Assembly (NCBI GenBank): GCA_965198915.1
Contig: CBDAQC010000002.1
Coordinates: 992,001 to 1,056,000, forward strand
DNA from: BOG-908 sp965198915
GTDB taxonomy: Bacteria > Pseudomonadota > Alphaproteobacteria > Acetobacterales > Acetobacteraceae
DNA length: 64,000 nucleotides
Reading direction: 5' to 3'
Shown: positions 1-8,133 of the stretch, in pieces
Layout of the letters: each line of letters opens with the position of its first letter
Numbering within the stretch: the stretch's first letter is position 1
The notes under the pieces: model-generated
The model's input: the letters and a program-made list of their open reading frames with translations, nothing else
Database searches by the model: none
Told to the model about the DNA's origin: nothing
Made by a program: the position numbers and the translations under genes

Positions 1-235
1 GCGGGTCGCCCACCAGCTCCAGCGTGTCGGCTTCCATCTGGGCGGGCGGCGGCAGGCGCCCGGCCCATTCGGGATCGACCACCACGTGGCAGGTGGCGCA
101 GGCACAGGCGCCGCCACATTCGGCGTCGATTCCGGGCACGGCGTTCATCACCGCGGCGCGCATGACGCTCATGCCGGAGCTGGCGTCCACCGTTGTGCTG
201 GTGCCGTCATGGGCGATGTAGGTGATGTGCGGCAT
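1..235 (-). CDS. 2Fe-2S ferredoxin, adrenodoxin type (3' part beyond the window edge)
   Basis: The first 78 residues of a small electron-transfer protein are visible; the rest runs off the left edge. Three of the four cluster ligands are seen at Cys40, Cys46 and Cys49 in the C-x5-C-x2-C arrangement of adrenodoxin/putidaredoxin ferredoxins; the fourth should lie beyond the edge. The start is the ATG read leftward from base 235, behind a weak GGGGA. In this family the protein passes single electrons from a reductase to a P450, a dioxygenase or iron-sulfur assembly. It is divergent from the YcgN gene. A P450 gene exists about 40 kb away, but nothing here links the two. Confidence 0.85.
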   Translation of the reverse strand, partial: MPHITYIAHDGTSTTVDASSGMSVMRAAVMNAVPGIDAECGGACACATCHVVVDPEWAGRLPPPAQMEADTLELVGDP

Positions 236-358
236 AGAGCAGGTGTTCCCCAGAAGGCTTGGCGCCCGGATGTATCCGTACAGCGCCGCACGCTGCAAAT
301 GGTGGCCGCCTGCGCGCGCGCCAGCTTCCAGGAAGCGCTTGCGTTTGGCGGCTTGGGT

Positions 359-844
359 ATGGCGAATGGCATGATGACGCCGTTCTGGAAAACCAAGACG
401 CTCGAGCAGATGAGCCAGGCCGAGTGGGAGTCGCTGTGCGACGGGTGCGGACGGTGCTGCCTGCACAAGCTGCGCGACGAGGACACCGGCGAGATCGCCT
501 GGACCAACGTCGCCTGCCGGCTGCTGGACGGCACCACGTGCCAGTGCCGGGACTATCCGCGCCGCCGCGTGCGCGTGCCGGATTGCGTGCAGCTTACGCC
601 GGATGCGCTGGCCGATATCGACTGGCTGCCGCCCTCCTGCGCCTATCGGCGGGTGGCCGAGGGGCGTGGGCTGGCCTGGTGGCATCCGCTTGTTTCCGGC
701 GATGCGGCGACGGTGCACGAGGCCGGGGTTTCCGTACGCGGCCGCACCATAGACGAGCGGCGTGCCGGCGCGCTGGAGGCCCATGTGACCGGGTGGCCCG
801 GGCGGCGGCCGAAAACGCGGCTGCCCGGTAAGGGCGAGGGCTGA
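359..844 (+). CDS. YcgN/YkgJ-type cysteine-cluster protein (UPF0260)
   Basis: A 161-residue protein matching the E. coli YcgN family along its whole length. It carries the signature CDGCGRCC near residue 30, then CxxxxxxTCQC and DYPRR, and a further Cys in the WLPPSCAYR segment. The conserved cysteines suggest a bound metal or Fe-S cluster; the family has no established reaction. The open frame extends upstream to base 86, but homology begins at the TPFWKTKTLEQ segment, so I placed the start at ATG 359. Nearby ATGs at 371 and 374 are alternatives. It diverges from the ferredoxin gene. Confidence 0.85.
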   Translation: MANGMMTPFWKTKTLEQMSQAEWESLCDGCGRCCLHKLRDEDTGEIAWTNVACRLLDGTTCQCRDYPRRRVRVPDCVQLTPDALADIDWLPPSCAYRRVAEGRGLAWWHPLVSGDAATVHEAGVSVRGRTIDERRAGALEAHVTGWPGRRPKTRLPGKGEG

Positions 845-1030
845 CTGTCTGATTGCGGTGGCTACCCTGCAGGAGACCGTCTCTAAATTGCCTCGACCTG
901 AGACGTGCTGCTGCAGCAAGCGTCCTGGCGCCGTTTAGAACGTAAGATTTGCCGCTTATGTTCGGGCAGGTCACGCCGGCTCGGTGCCTTTCCGCAACTG
1001 GTCGGGTTGGACGGCCGACCTGGGTGGCAG

Positions 1031-1099
1031 GAAGGTTGGGATTTGTCCCAAACCCCGCCGGGGCCTTGGCCTCAGACGCCGTGTCGTTTGGGGCGTGCC
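1031..1099 (+). repeat. Degenerate copy of the GGGGCTCTGCCCC repeat family
   Basis: The stretch around CCCCGCCGGGGCCTTGGCC closely follows the copy at 60138-60201 in the same order, including the palindromic first part (here GGGATTTGTCCC), the CCTTGGCC centre and a TCGTTTGG-like end. Several substitutions suggest an older copy. Confidence 0.55.
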
Positions 1100-1298
1100 G
1101 CGCGTGGGCTCGCCAGTTCGGATGCGACAAATGGATGGGGCAAAGCTGTTGACGGCGTGTGATGATTCTGCGCTTGCCAGCCTGTAATGATTGTGAGGAT
1201 AGAGGGGCCTGCGTGGCTACTGTGCCACGCTGCGGCCGGGCTTGGATGCGGCCCGTCCCTGCTTGCGCCCGCTCAACCCGTTTCGTCTTTAAATCGTG

Positions 1299-1327
1299 TT
1301 GACATCGGTTCGAAGTCTCAATAATCC
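1299..1327 (+). promoter_or_regulatory. Putative sigma70-type promoter for the Tad-like genes
   Basis: A consensus TTGACA at 1299-1304 is followed, after a 17-base spacer, by TAATCC; ATAATC at 16 bases is an alternative -10. It lies about 100 bases upstream of the first TadE-like gene and reads toward it. This is a sequence match only. Confidence 0.45.
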
Positions 1328-1428
1328 TCCCACTCAAAGCTGCCGAGTTTGGGTTGCATCATGGGCGTCACACAGAGAAGGCCGAAATCGTTCGATACCG
1401 GCAGGTCGCAGGCGGCGTGACAGTTCGC

Positions 1429-2091
1429 ATGTTCCGCGCCCTTGCGCGTCCCCCGCTTTTTGGCCGCAAGCGCCGCGCCGCTGGCGCCGTGCCGTCCATA
1501 CGGCACGCCAGACGTGGCGTGGTGGCGCTCGAATTCGCCATACTGTCCACGGCTTTCATGTCGCTGATGCTGTTTGTGTTCGAGATTTCCTATGACCAGT
1601 ATTGTCAGGAGGCTCTCGATTGCGGGCTGAATCTTGCGGCGCGCCAGATCAGCACGGGCAACGCGCAGAACATCCAGAGCGTCAGCCAGTTCACCACGAC
1701 ATATCTGTGCCCGAACCTGCAAGGGCTGCTGGACTGTCCGACGAACGTCTTCGTGCGTATCCAGAACATCACTTTCGCCGGCACCGGTGATTTCTACGAT
1801 GCCACGACGGGTCAGGTGCCCGCCAACGGCAGCGCACTCAACCTGGCAAATTACGGCACCGGAAATTTCTGCAACGCCGGCCCGAACCAATATTACCTGC
1901 TGAGCGCGGTCTATGTCGGCCCGAGCTTCATAGGCATGCTGCTGAAGGGGCTGTTCACCCTGACTTACGGCGGCCGGATCATCCATGCCAGTGTCAGCAA
2001 TGCGGCATTCGCCACGGAATATTACGCAGTGACCGCTTCTTCCGGCCCCTTACCACCGTTGCCGCAATGCACGCCCACGACCGTCAGTTGA
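1429..2091 (+). CDS. TadE-like pilus assembly / secreted pseudopilin-like protein
   Basis: A 220-residue protein with a basic N-terminus followed by RRGVVALEFAILSTAF, the TadE signature: a glutamate at the start of a single hydrophobic helix. The body is predicted to lie outside the inner membrane. TadE-type minor pilins help build or secrete Flp/Tad pili. The open frame begins at a TTG at 1354, but ATG 1429 places the basic patch and helix in the usual position. It overlaps the next gene by 25 bases and is the first of three related genes. No tadA, tadB or tadC is visible, so the assembly machine must lie elsewhere or be absent. Confidence 0.75.
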   Translation: MFRALARPPLFGRKRRAAGAVPSIRHARRGVVALEFAILSTAFMSLMLFVFEISYDQYCQEALDCGLNLAARQISTGNAQNIQSVSQFTTTYLCPNLQGLLDCPTNVFVRIQNITFAGTGDFYDATTGQVPANGSALNLANYGTGNFCNAGPNQYYLLSAVYVGPSFIGMLLKGLFTLTYGGRIIHASVSNAAFATEYYAVTASSGPLPPLPQCTPTTVS

Positions 2092-2861
2092 CACGCTTTC
2101 AGGCGTTGCAGGCACGGCCGGCCGGGACGCGGCGCCGGCATGGCGCCCGCGGCACCGCAGGCGTGGCGTCCATCGAGTTCGCCCTGACCGCGCCTATCCT
2201 GCTGATGCTGGTTATTGCGGGTTTCGACGCATCCCGGGCCATGCTGCTCTGGCAGCAGGTCTGGCTTGCCGCGCACAACATCTCGCTCTCGGCCACGACT
2301 ATCGCGGTGCAGACGGACAAGACCTCCACCCTCACGCCAGCCCAGGCGCAGCAGGCGATGTCGATCGTCTATGCCGCAATGCCCACGATACGCAACGGAG
2401 CGGCCACGGGTACCCGGTCGGTCACGCTGACCTCGGTCGATTTCGTGCCGTTGCCGGCCTGCACGCCGATCAACAACGTCACCAATTGCTACGTGGCGAG
2501 CGTGGTCTGGAGCGTTGCGTATAGCGGGGGTGGGCAGGCGGGGTGGACGTCCGTGACGCGGTCCTGCGCTCCTCCTTTGGCGCAGATCACGCCCACCGGC
2601 GCCCTGCCGCCCGGCGCCACCCAGCTCAACGTGCTGACTACGCTGAACGTCAACAACCCGGACCCCTCGATCATTGCCGATGTCCACTACCAGTTCACGC
2701 CGCTGCCGTTCGACCTGTTCGTCGGCAAGCGGGATTTCTGGGCAACGGCCATCTTCTCCACCCGCACCGGGGCCACGAACACCGTTGTTACCCAATACGC
2801 GACGTATACGGGCAATGACGGCACAGGGACCTGCCCGGGCTTCCTATCAGGCTATTTCTGA
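2067..2861 (+). CDS. Second TadE-like protein
   Basis: A 264-residue protein with an arginine-rich N-terminus and the helix GVASIEFALTAPILLMLVIA at about residues 32-51, including the conserved Glu of the TadE motif. The following WQQVWLAAHNISLSATT segment matches the post-helix region seen in TadE proteins. The remainder is Thr/Ala/Asn-rich with a few cysteines, as expected for a periplasmic or surface domain. It starts at ATG 2067 inside the end of the preceding gene, which indicates translational coupling. It probably works with the two flanking genes as minor pilus subunits. Confidence 0.75.
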   Translation: MHAHDRQLTRFQALQARPAGTRRRHGARGTAGVASIEFALTAPILLMLVIAGFDASRAMLLWQQVWLAAHNISLSATTIAVQTDKTSTLTPAQAQQAMSIVYAAMPTIRNGAATGTRSVTLTSVDFVPLPACTPINNVTNCYVASVVWSVAYSGGGQAGWTSVTRSCAPPLAQITPTGALPPGATQLNVLTTLNVNNPDPSIIADVHYQFTPLPFDLFVGKRDFWATAIFSTRTGATNTVVTQYATYTGNDGTGTCPGFLSGYF

Positions 2862-2927
2862 TGCGATGCGGAACTGCACCAATCCTGACGGGCCAGCAGA
2901 GCCGCGTTGCGGACCGAGAGGCGTGAC

Positions 2928-4685
2928 ATGATCAAAGACTTTTCACTTCGCGCCCTGGCCGCACCAAGGCGGCGCCAGCGCTCCGGTGCAGTCACCATAC
3001 TGTTCGCCACCGCGATCGTGCCGCTCACCTTGTGCGTGGGCCTGGCTGTTGATTATGGCTTCTACATCCAGGCGCTTGCCCAGACCACCATGGCGGCGGA
3101 CGCAGCGGCCATCCATGCCGTGCGTATTGCGGTCACCACCTTCAACGCCGGTGCCACCGCCACCTCGGCCGGGGCCACCGGCGGCAATGCGGGTGTGCAA
3201 TGGTTCAAGGCGCAACTCGGGACGCTGGTTACCGGGAGCGCGCCTTACAACGATGTCACGGTGGCGCCTGCCAGCGGCACGGCGAACTGCCCGCAGGCTC
3301 CTTGCGTGGGCTACGACCAGTCGACGGGCACGTTCAGCACGCAGATCACCTACACCGTGATCGTGCCGACGCATTTCGGCGGCATCATCGGCGTGCCGAC
3401 ATGGACGAGCCAGTTCGTGGCGTCGGCGTCCGAGACGGCGAACGCCTTTGTCGAAGTCGACATGATCCTGGACACTTCGGCGTCCATGTCGATCGGCACG
3501 ACGCCGCAAGACATGTTCAAGATCGAGCAGCTCAGCGTGTGCATGCCGACAGCGATCGCGACGGACTATCTGTCCACCGGGCCACAGGCAAACGTGTTTC
3601 AATACTACTACAAGGGCAATATCGGGTATGCCCCCAATACCGGCATACCGCCGATGCCTACACTGGCCAGTACTGCCGGAAACTGTGACACGCGCTTCAG
3701 CGGCACAGCGCAAAACTCGGCCATGCTCTGCACGCCCACGGCACTGCTCATTCCGCAGGGCACCACCGTGCCTGGCGCACAGAATGTAAACAAATATGGG
3801 TTTTGCCCCCCCGGATATGGCGTTCCCGACGACACTACCCACCAAGGGACCAAGATAACGAATCCGATCACTGATCCGGGCAACAACAACGCTGTCGCGA
3901 ACTTCCCCGTGCCGACATGCGCGCTGTCCTGCCACGATCAGGCCAACTCAACCGCGACTAACCCCACCGACCTCTACGGCCTGGTAGGAGCTGCGAACCT
4001 CGCGGGCGCGTCTCCTCCGATCTCGATACGTCTCGATGTGGTCACACAGGCGGCTGCTTCCGTCATTCAGACCTTGATCACCAAGGAAGCGCAACTCGGG
4101 CTGCCGAACCAGTTCAGCGTGGGTGTCTACGAGATCAACAGCACGACCGGTCAGCAGGACTACCCGGTGCCGGGCGGTCCCTTCGTCGAGGCGGGCACCA
4201 ACCTGCAATATGCCCAGACCATCACAGCAAACATCAAGCCGACCGCGAATTCCACGGACATCGATGACGGGTTGAAGGCGTTTGCGTCGGTAGCCACGCC
4301 CAGCGGAACGGGCGGCACGGCAGCAACACCCAGGAAGAACATCTTCCTGGTCACCGATGGCCTGCAGGACAACCTTCACGGCGGCCCGGCCGGCAACAAT
4401 CGCTGGACCACCGTCACCCCTGCCAACTGCACGACGCTAAAGAACATGGGCTTCAATATCTTCGTGCTCTACACGCCCTATTACGCTTTACCGCACTACC
4501 AGTACCTGGACAGCATCATGCCGCTTGCCGAGCCGCTGAACAACAGCCCCATTACGGCCGCGCTCATGGCCTGTGCCACGAACGCACAGCAGTTCTTCCA
4601 GGCTGCCAGCCAGACCGACATCAACAACGCGATGGCGACCATGCTCAACCTCGCGCTGAACCAGCCGGCAACTATCACGCATTGA
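2928..4685 (+). CDS. TadG-like protein with Tad N-terminal helix and von Willebrand A domain
   Basis: A 585-residue protein. Residues about 20-55 hold the Tad-type N-terminal helix (SGAVTILFATAIVPLTLCVG) followed by the A/T-rich stretch typical of TadG. A VWA-type domain follows; DTSASMS near residues 182-188 is a good MIDAS metal-binding motif, and VTDGLQD near residue 475 fits a later VWA strand. Between them lies a long Cys/Pro/Gly-rich insert (about 3540-4000) with several paired cysteines. The start is ATG 2928, with GAGAGG about seven bases upstream; the frame itself opens at TTG 2907. TadG is an envelope-spanning part of Tad pili, and VWA domains mediate adhesion or protein binding. 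Confidence 0.78.
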   Translation: MIKDFSLRALAAPRRRQRSGAVTILFATAIVPLTLCVGLAVDYGFYIQALAQTTMAADAAAIHAVRIAVTTFNAGATATSAGATGGNAGVQWFKAQLGTLVTGSAPYNDVTVAPASGTANCPQAPCVGYDQSTGTFSTQITYTVIVPTHFGGIIGVPTWTSQFVASASETANAFVEVDMILDTSASMSIGTTPQDMFKIEQLSVCMPTAIATDYLSTGPQANVFQYYYKGNIGYAPNTGIPPMPTLASTAGNCDTRFSGTAQNSAMLCTPTALLIPQGTTVPGAQNVNKYGFCPPGYGVPDDTTHQGTKITNPITDPGNNNAVANFPVPTCALSCHDQANSTATNPTDLYGLVGAANLAGASPPISIRLDVVTQAAASVIQTLITKEAQLGLPNQFSVGVYEINSTTGQQDYPVPGGPFVEAGTNLQYAQTITANIKPTANSTDIDDGLKAFASVATPSGTGGTAATPRKNIFLVTDGLQDNLHGGPAGNNRWTTVTPANCTTLKNMGFNIFVLYTPYYALPHYQYLDSIMPLAEPLNNSPITAALMACATNAQQFFQAASQTDINNAMATMLNLALNQPATITH

Positions 4686-4934
4686 GGACAGGCCGGGATG
4701 GCTCGGTGACGACGCGTCGCAGCCTGGAGGAATCTATCGCCGGGCAAGTCAGCCGGAGGCCAGTGGCTGCGTGCCGCAACGATCCTTTGCGCTGAACACG
4801 GTCACTACCTGACCTGACCGGCGCCGGCCTGCAGCAAAGCCGGACATGACACGCCCGCCACTGTCGAACCGCTTCCCGGCAACGCCAGAAACTTTCGCGT
4901 CCCAGGCCTGGCGGGGGGCAGGGTCGTCTCCCCC

Positions 4935-5750
4935 TTACGTCAGACGCCACGCGGCGCCCTCCTCCACCACACGCCCCTCACGTCCGAGCTTGATCAGATG
5001 CGCCAGCACGCTGCGCCGTGCCGCCGGCACCAGATGCGCCGCCAGCCCGCCATACATACCCGCCACCAGCGCGTCCGGGGTGGCCGGGCCGCGTCGCAAG
5101 GCGGCCAGCACGGACGCTTCCCGCCCGGCACGATGGCTCAGCATGCCGCGCACCAGCGGTGCAGGATCGGGCAGCGGCGGACCATGGCCGCACAGATAGA
5201 GCCGGTCGTCACGCGCCAGAAGCAGGCGCAGGCTGGCCATGTAATCCGCCATGTCACCGTCCGGCGGGCTGACAATGCTTGTCGACCACGACATCACATG
5301 GTCGCCGCTGAACAGCACGCCCATGCCGGGCTGGGCGAAACACACGTGGTCGCTGGCATGGCCGGGCGTGTGCAGTGCCAGCAGCCCGGCCACCAGATCG
5401 CCGTCCGCCAGCTTCACGTCCGGGGTGAAGCTGCGGTCCCAGGGTGCGGCCCAGCCGGCGACCGGAACGCCTGTTGCCGCCCGCAACGCCGGGGCGCCGG
5501 CCGAATGGTCAGGATGCGTGTGGGTGAGCAGGATGTGCGCGATCGTGCCGGCCGCCATGATGGCGGCGCGGTGCGCCGCGTCGTCCGGGCCGGGGTCTAT
5601 CACGGTGATCCCTTCCGGCCCATCGACCAGCCAGGTGTTGGTGCCGTAATGGGTCATCGGGCCGGGGTTGGGCGCCACCAGCCGGCGTATGCCGGGCGCC
5701 ACCTGGTGCGGCACGAAGCGGACGGGTTCGGGTTCGTCGAGGAAGGCCAT
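4935..5750 (-). CDS. MBL-fold metallo-hydrolase with C-terminal winged helix (LACTB2-like)
   Basis: A 271-residue metallo-beta-lactamase-fold hydrolase. The zinc-binding signature HTHPDHSAG is intact, preceded by the GTNTWLVDG strand and IDPGP turn, and followed by GHASDHVCF and SGDHVMSW with the expected later ligands. The C-terminal part (AALRRGPATPDALVAGMYGGL and on) resembles the winged-helix tail of LACTB2-type enzymes. The substrate cannot be told; relatives include thioesterase-like and nuclease-like hydrolases. I chose ATG at 5750; an in-frame ATG at 5765 is also possible. It converges with the TadG-like gene, with about 250 bases between them in which I see no gene. Confidence 0.85.
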   Translation of the reverse strand: MAFLDEPEPVRFVPHQVAPGIRRLVAPNPGPMTHYGTNTWLVDGPEGITVIDPGPDDAAHRAAIMAAGTIAHILLTHTHPDHSAGAPALRAATGVPVAGWAAPWDRSFTPDVKLADGDLVAGLLALHTPGHASDHVCFAQPGMGVLFSGDHVMSWSTSIVSPPDGDMADYMASLRLLLARDDRLYLCGHGPPLPDPAPLVRGMLSHRAGREASVLAALRRGPATPDALVAGMYGGLAAHLVPAARRSVLAHLIKLGREGRVVEEGAAWRLT

Positions 5751-5890
5751 GCTGGCTGGTCCCATGCCGGCGCTGCCGCGTCTAGCCAGGCCCGCGCAAC
5801 TGCCGCATGGTGCGGCGCACGCCTGCCGTAAGCGGAAGGCGCCAACAACTTGACGGCCCCGCCAGCAGGGCCGCACGCCAGGGAGATACC

Positions 5891-6868
5891 GTGAAGGCGA
5901 TCGTCTGCAACGACTTCGGACCCATCGAGACCCTGACCCTGGAAGACCGGCCCGATCCCGTGCCGGGCGCAGGCGAGGTGCTGGTGGAGATACATGCGGC
6001 CGGGGTGAACTTTCCTGACGGCCTGATGGTGCGCGGCGAGTACCAGGTGAAGCCGCCGCGGCCGTTCACGCCCGGCAGCGAGGTGGCGGGCGTAGTGCGT
6101 GCGCTGGGCGAAGGCGTCACCGGCTTCGCCGTGGGCGACCGTGTGGTGGCGCTGCCTGGCATTGGCGGCTTCGCCGAGCAGGTGGTGGCGCAGGCGAGCC
6201 GCACGCTGAAGCTGCCGGATGGCATGGATTTCGAGACGGCGTCGGGCTTCATGCTGGTCTACGGCACGTCCCTGCACGGCCTGGCCGATTGCGGCCGGCT
6301 GCGCGCCGGCGAGACGCTGCTGGTGCTGGGTGCTGCCGGCGGGGTGGGGCTGGCCGCGGTCGAGATCGGCCGCGCGATGGGCGCGCGGGTGATCGCTGCC
6401 GCCTCCAGCGACGAGAAGCTGGCCCTGGCGAAGGCGCATGGCGCCGAGATCGGCATCAACTACGCGACCACTGACCTGAAAACCGAGCTGAAGCGGCTGG
6501 TGCCGGGCGGCGTTGACGTGGTGTACGATCCGGTCGGCGGCCAGCTCACCGAGGCGGCGGTGCGCGGCCTGGCCTGGGGCGGACGCCTGCTGGTGATCGG
6601 CTTCGCGGCCGGCGAGATACCGAAGCTGCCGCTGAACCTGCTGCTGCTGCGCGAGGCCGAGGCGAAGGGCGTGTTCTGGGGCACCTGGACGGCGCGCGAG
6701 CCGGCGGCGCATGCGGCAGCGGTGGCCCGCCTGTTCGGCTGGGTGGCGTCGGGCGATCTGAAGCCGCACGTCTCCGGCGCCTACCCGCTGGAACGCACGA
6801 GCGAGGCGCTGGCCGAGGTGATGAACCGGCGCGCGCAAGGAAAAGTCGTATTGGTCCCGGCGCGCTGA
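5891..6868 (+). CDS. NADPH:quinone oxidoreductase-like MDR enzyme
   Basis: A 325-residue zinc-free medium-chain dehydrogenase/reductase. The N-terminal catalytic half has the AAGVNFPDGLMVRGEYQ segment typical of quinone oxidoreductases, and the Rossmann half has VLGAAGGVGLAAVEIGRAMG for NADPH. No catalytic zinc cysteine cluster is present. It likely reduces quinones or 2-enoyl compounds in the cytoplasm. The start is GTG 5891 with GGGAGA just upstream. The acyl-CoA dehydrogenase gene follows in the same direction after 54 bases, so the two may be co-transcribed. Confidence 0.88.
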   Translation: MKAIVCNDFGPIETLTLEDRPDPVPGAGEVLVEIHAAGVNFPDGLMVRGEYQVKPPRPFTPGSEVAGVVRALGEGVTGFAVGDRVVALPGIGGFAEQVVAQASRTLKLPDGMDFETASGFMLVYGTSLHGLADCGRLRAGETLLVLGAAGGVGLAAVEIGRAMGARVIAAASSDEKLALAKAHGAEIGINYATTDLKTELKRLVPGGVDVVYDPVGGQLTEAAVRGLAWGGRLLVIGFAAGEIPKLPLNLLLLREAEAKGVFWGTWTAREPAAHAAAVARLFGWVASGDLKPHVSGAYPLERTSEALAEVMNRRAQGKVVLVPAR

Positions 6869-6922
6869 GGCAAAGCCGGGTCCTGGGCAGCGCCCTCGCC
6901 CGTCTGTTTTCGGAGGTAATCA

Positions 6923-8125
6923 GTGGATTTCACGTTCAACGAAAAAACCAAAGAGTATCAGGAGCGCGTGTCCGCGTTCATGGACAAGCACGTCTACCCG
7001 AACGAACACCGGTTTCATCAGGAAGTCGCCACCGGTGACCGCTGGCAGCCGGTGCACCTGATCGACGAGCTCAAGCCGCTGGCGAAGGAGGCCGGCTTGT
7101 GGAACCTGTTCCTGCCCGATTCGAAACGCGGCGCCGGGCTGAAGAACATCGAATACGCGCCGCTCGCCGAAATCATGGGCCGTGTGGAGTTCGCGAGCGA
7201 AGTGTTCAACTGCTCCGCACCCGACACCGGCAACATGGAGACGATCGAGCGCTACGGCACGGAGGCGCAGAAGCAGGAGTGGCTGGAGCCGCTGCTGGAG
7301 GGCAAGATACGCTCCGCCTTCGCGATGACGGAGCCCGGTGTCGCTTCCTCGGACGCCACCAACATCGAGAGCACGATCGAGCGGCAGGGCGACGAATACG
7401 TGATCAACGGCCGCAAATGGTGGACCAGCGGCGGCGGCGACCCGCGCTGCAAATTGCTGATCTTCATGGGCAAGACCAACCCGAACGCGCACCGCCACAG
7501 CCAGCAGTCGATGATACTGGTGCCGCGCGACACGCCTGGCGTGGAGGTCCTGCGCCCGCTCAGCGTGTTCGGCTACGACGACGCGCCGCACGGCCACATG
7601 GAGGTCGATTTTCGCAACGTTCGCGTGCCGGTCAGCAACATCCTGCTCGGCGAGGGCCGCGGCTTCGAGATTGCGCAAGGGCGGCTTGGCCCGGGGCGCA
7701 TACATCACTGCATGCGGCTGATCGGCAAGGCGGAGCGCGCGCTGGAAGCGATGTGCAAGCGCGCCAAGTCGCGCGTGGCGTTCGGCAAGCCTGTCTCCGA
7801 GCAGACCGTGACGCTGGAGCGCATCGCCGAAGCGCGCTGCATGATCGAGCAATCCCGCCTGCTGACGCTGAAGGCGGCGCACATGATGGACACGGTCGGC
7901 AACAAGGCCGCGCGCGCGGAGATTGCGATGATCAAGGTGGTCGCACCGTCGATGGCGTGCCAGGTGATCGACTGGGCGATACAGGTGCATGGCGGCGGCG
8001 GCGTCAGCCAGGATTTCCACCTGGCCTACCACTATGCCAGCAGCCGGACCCTGCGGCTGGCGGATGGTCCGGACGAGGTGCATCGCAACCAGATCGGGCG
8101 GCTGGAGCTGGCCAAGTACAACTGA
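6923..8125 (+). CDS. Acyl-CoA dehydrogenase (ACAD10/11-like)
   Basis: A 400-residue FAD-dependent acyl-CoA dehydrogenase. Family motifs are AFAMTEPGVASSDATNI (FAD/substrate loop), INGRKWWTSGG, and the C-terminal HGGGGVSQDFHLAYHYAS plus LADGPDEVHRN. The length and these motifs fit the ACAD10/11 group rather than short-chain FadE. It should oxidise an acyl-CoA to the 2-enoyl-CoA and hand electrons to ETF; an ETF-ubiquinone oxidoreductase gene lies at 58.4-60.0 kb. The start is GTG 6923 with GGAGG at 6912, a strong ribosome site. It follows a quinone-oxidoreductase-like gene. Confidence 0.92.
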   Translation: MDFTFNEKTKEYQERVSAFMDKHVYPNEHRFHQEVATGDRWQPVHLIDELKPLAKEAGLWNLFLPDSKRGAGLKNIEYAPLAEIMGRVEFASEVFNCSAPDTGNMETIERYGTEAQKQEWLEPLLEGKIRSAFAMTEPGVASSDATNIESTIERQGDEYVINGRKWWTSGGGDPRCKLLIFMGKTNPNAHRHSQQSMILVPRDTPGVEVLRPLSVFGYDDAPHGHMEVDFRNVRVPVSNILLGEGRGFEIAQGRLGPGRIHHCMRLIGKAERALEAMCKRAKSRVAFGKPVSEQTVTLERIAEARCMIEQSRLLTLKAAHMMDTVGNKAARAEIAMIKVVAPSMACQVIDWAIQVHGGGGVSQDFHLAYHYASSRTLRLADGPDEVHRNQIGRLELAKYN

Positions 8126-8133
8126 GGGCAAGC

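Larger units (their letters stand above)
845..1428. other. Gene-free stretch of about 580 bases
   Basis: No convincing gene lies between the YcgN stop and the first Tad gene. It holds a decayed copy of the G/C-rich repeat (1031-1099) and a promoter-like sequence (1299-1327). The short and reverse-strand open frames here have no family features and are typical of GC-rich DNA. Confidence 0.6.

Noticed and set aside
1305..1340. GGTTCGAAGTCTC as a tRNA T-arm
   Set aside because: No acceptor stem, anticodon arm or CCA-like end can be built around it.
7099..8133. Upstream extension of the retropepsin frame
   Set aside because: It runs inside the acyl-CoA dehydrogenase gene in another frame; the lipoprotein signal and ribosome site support TTG 8134.
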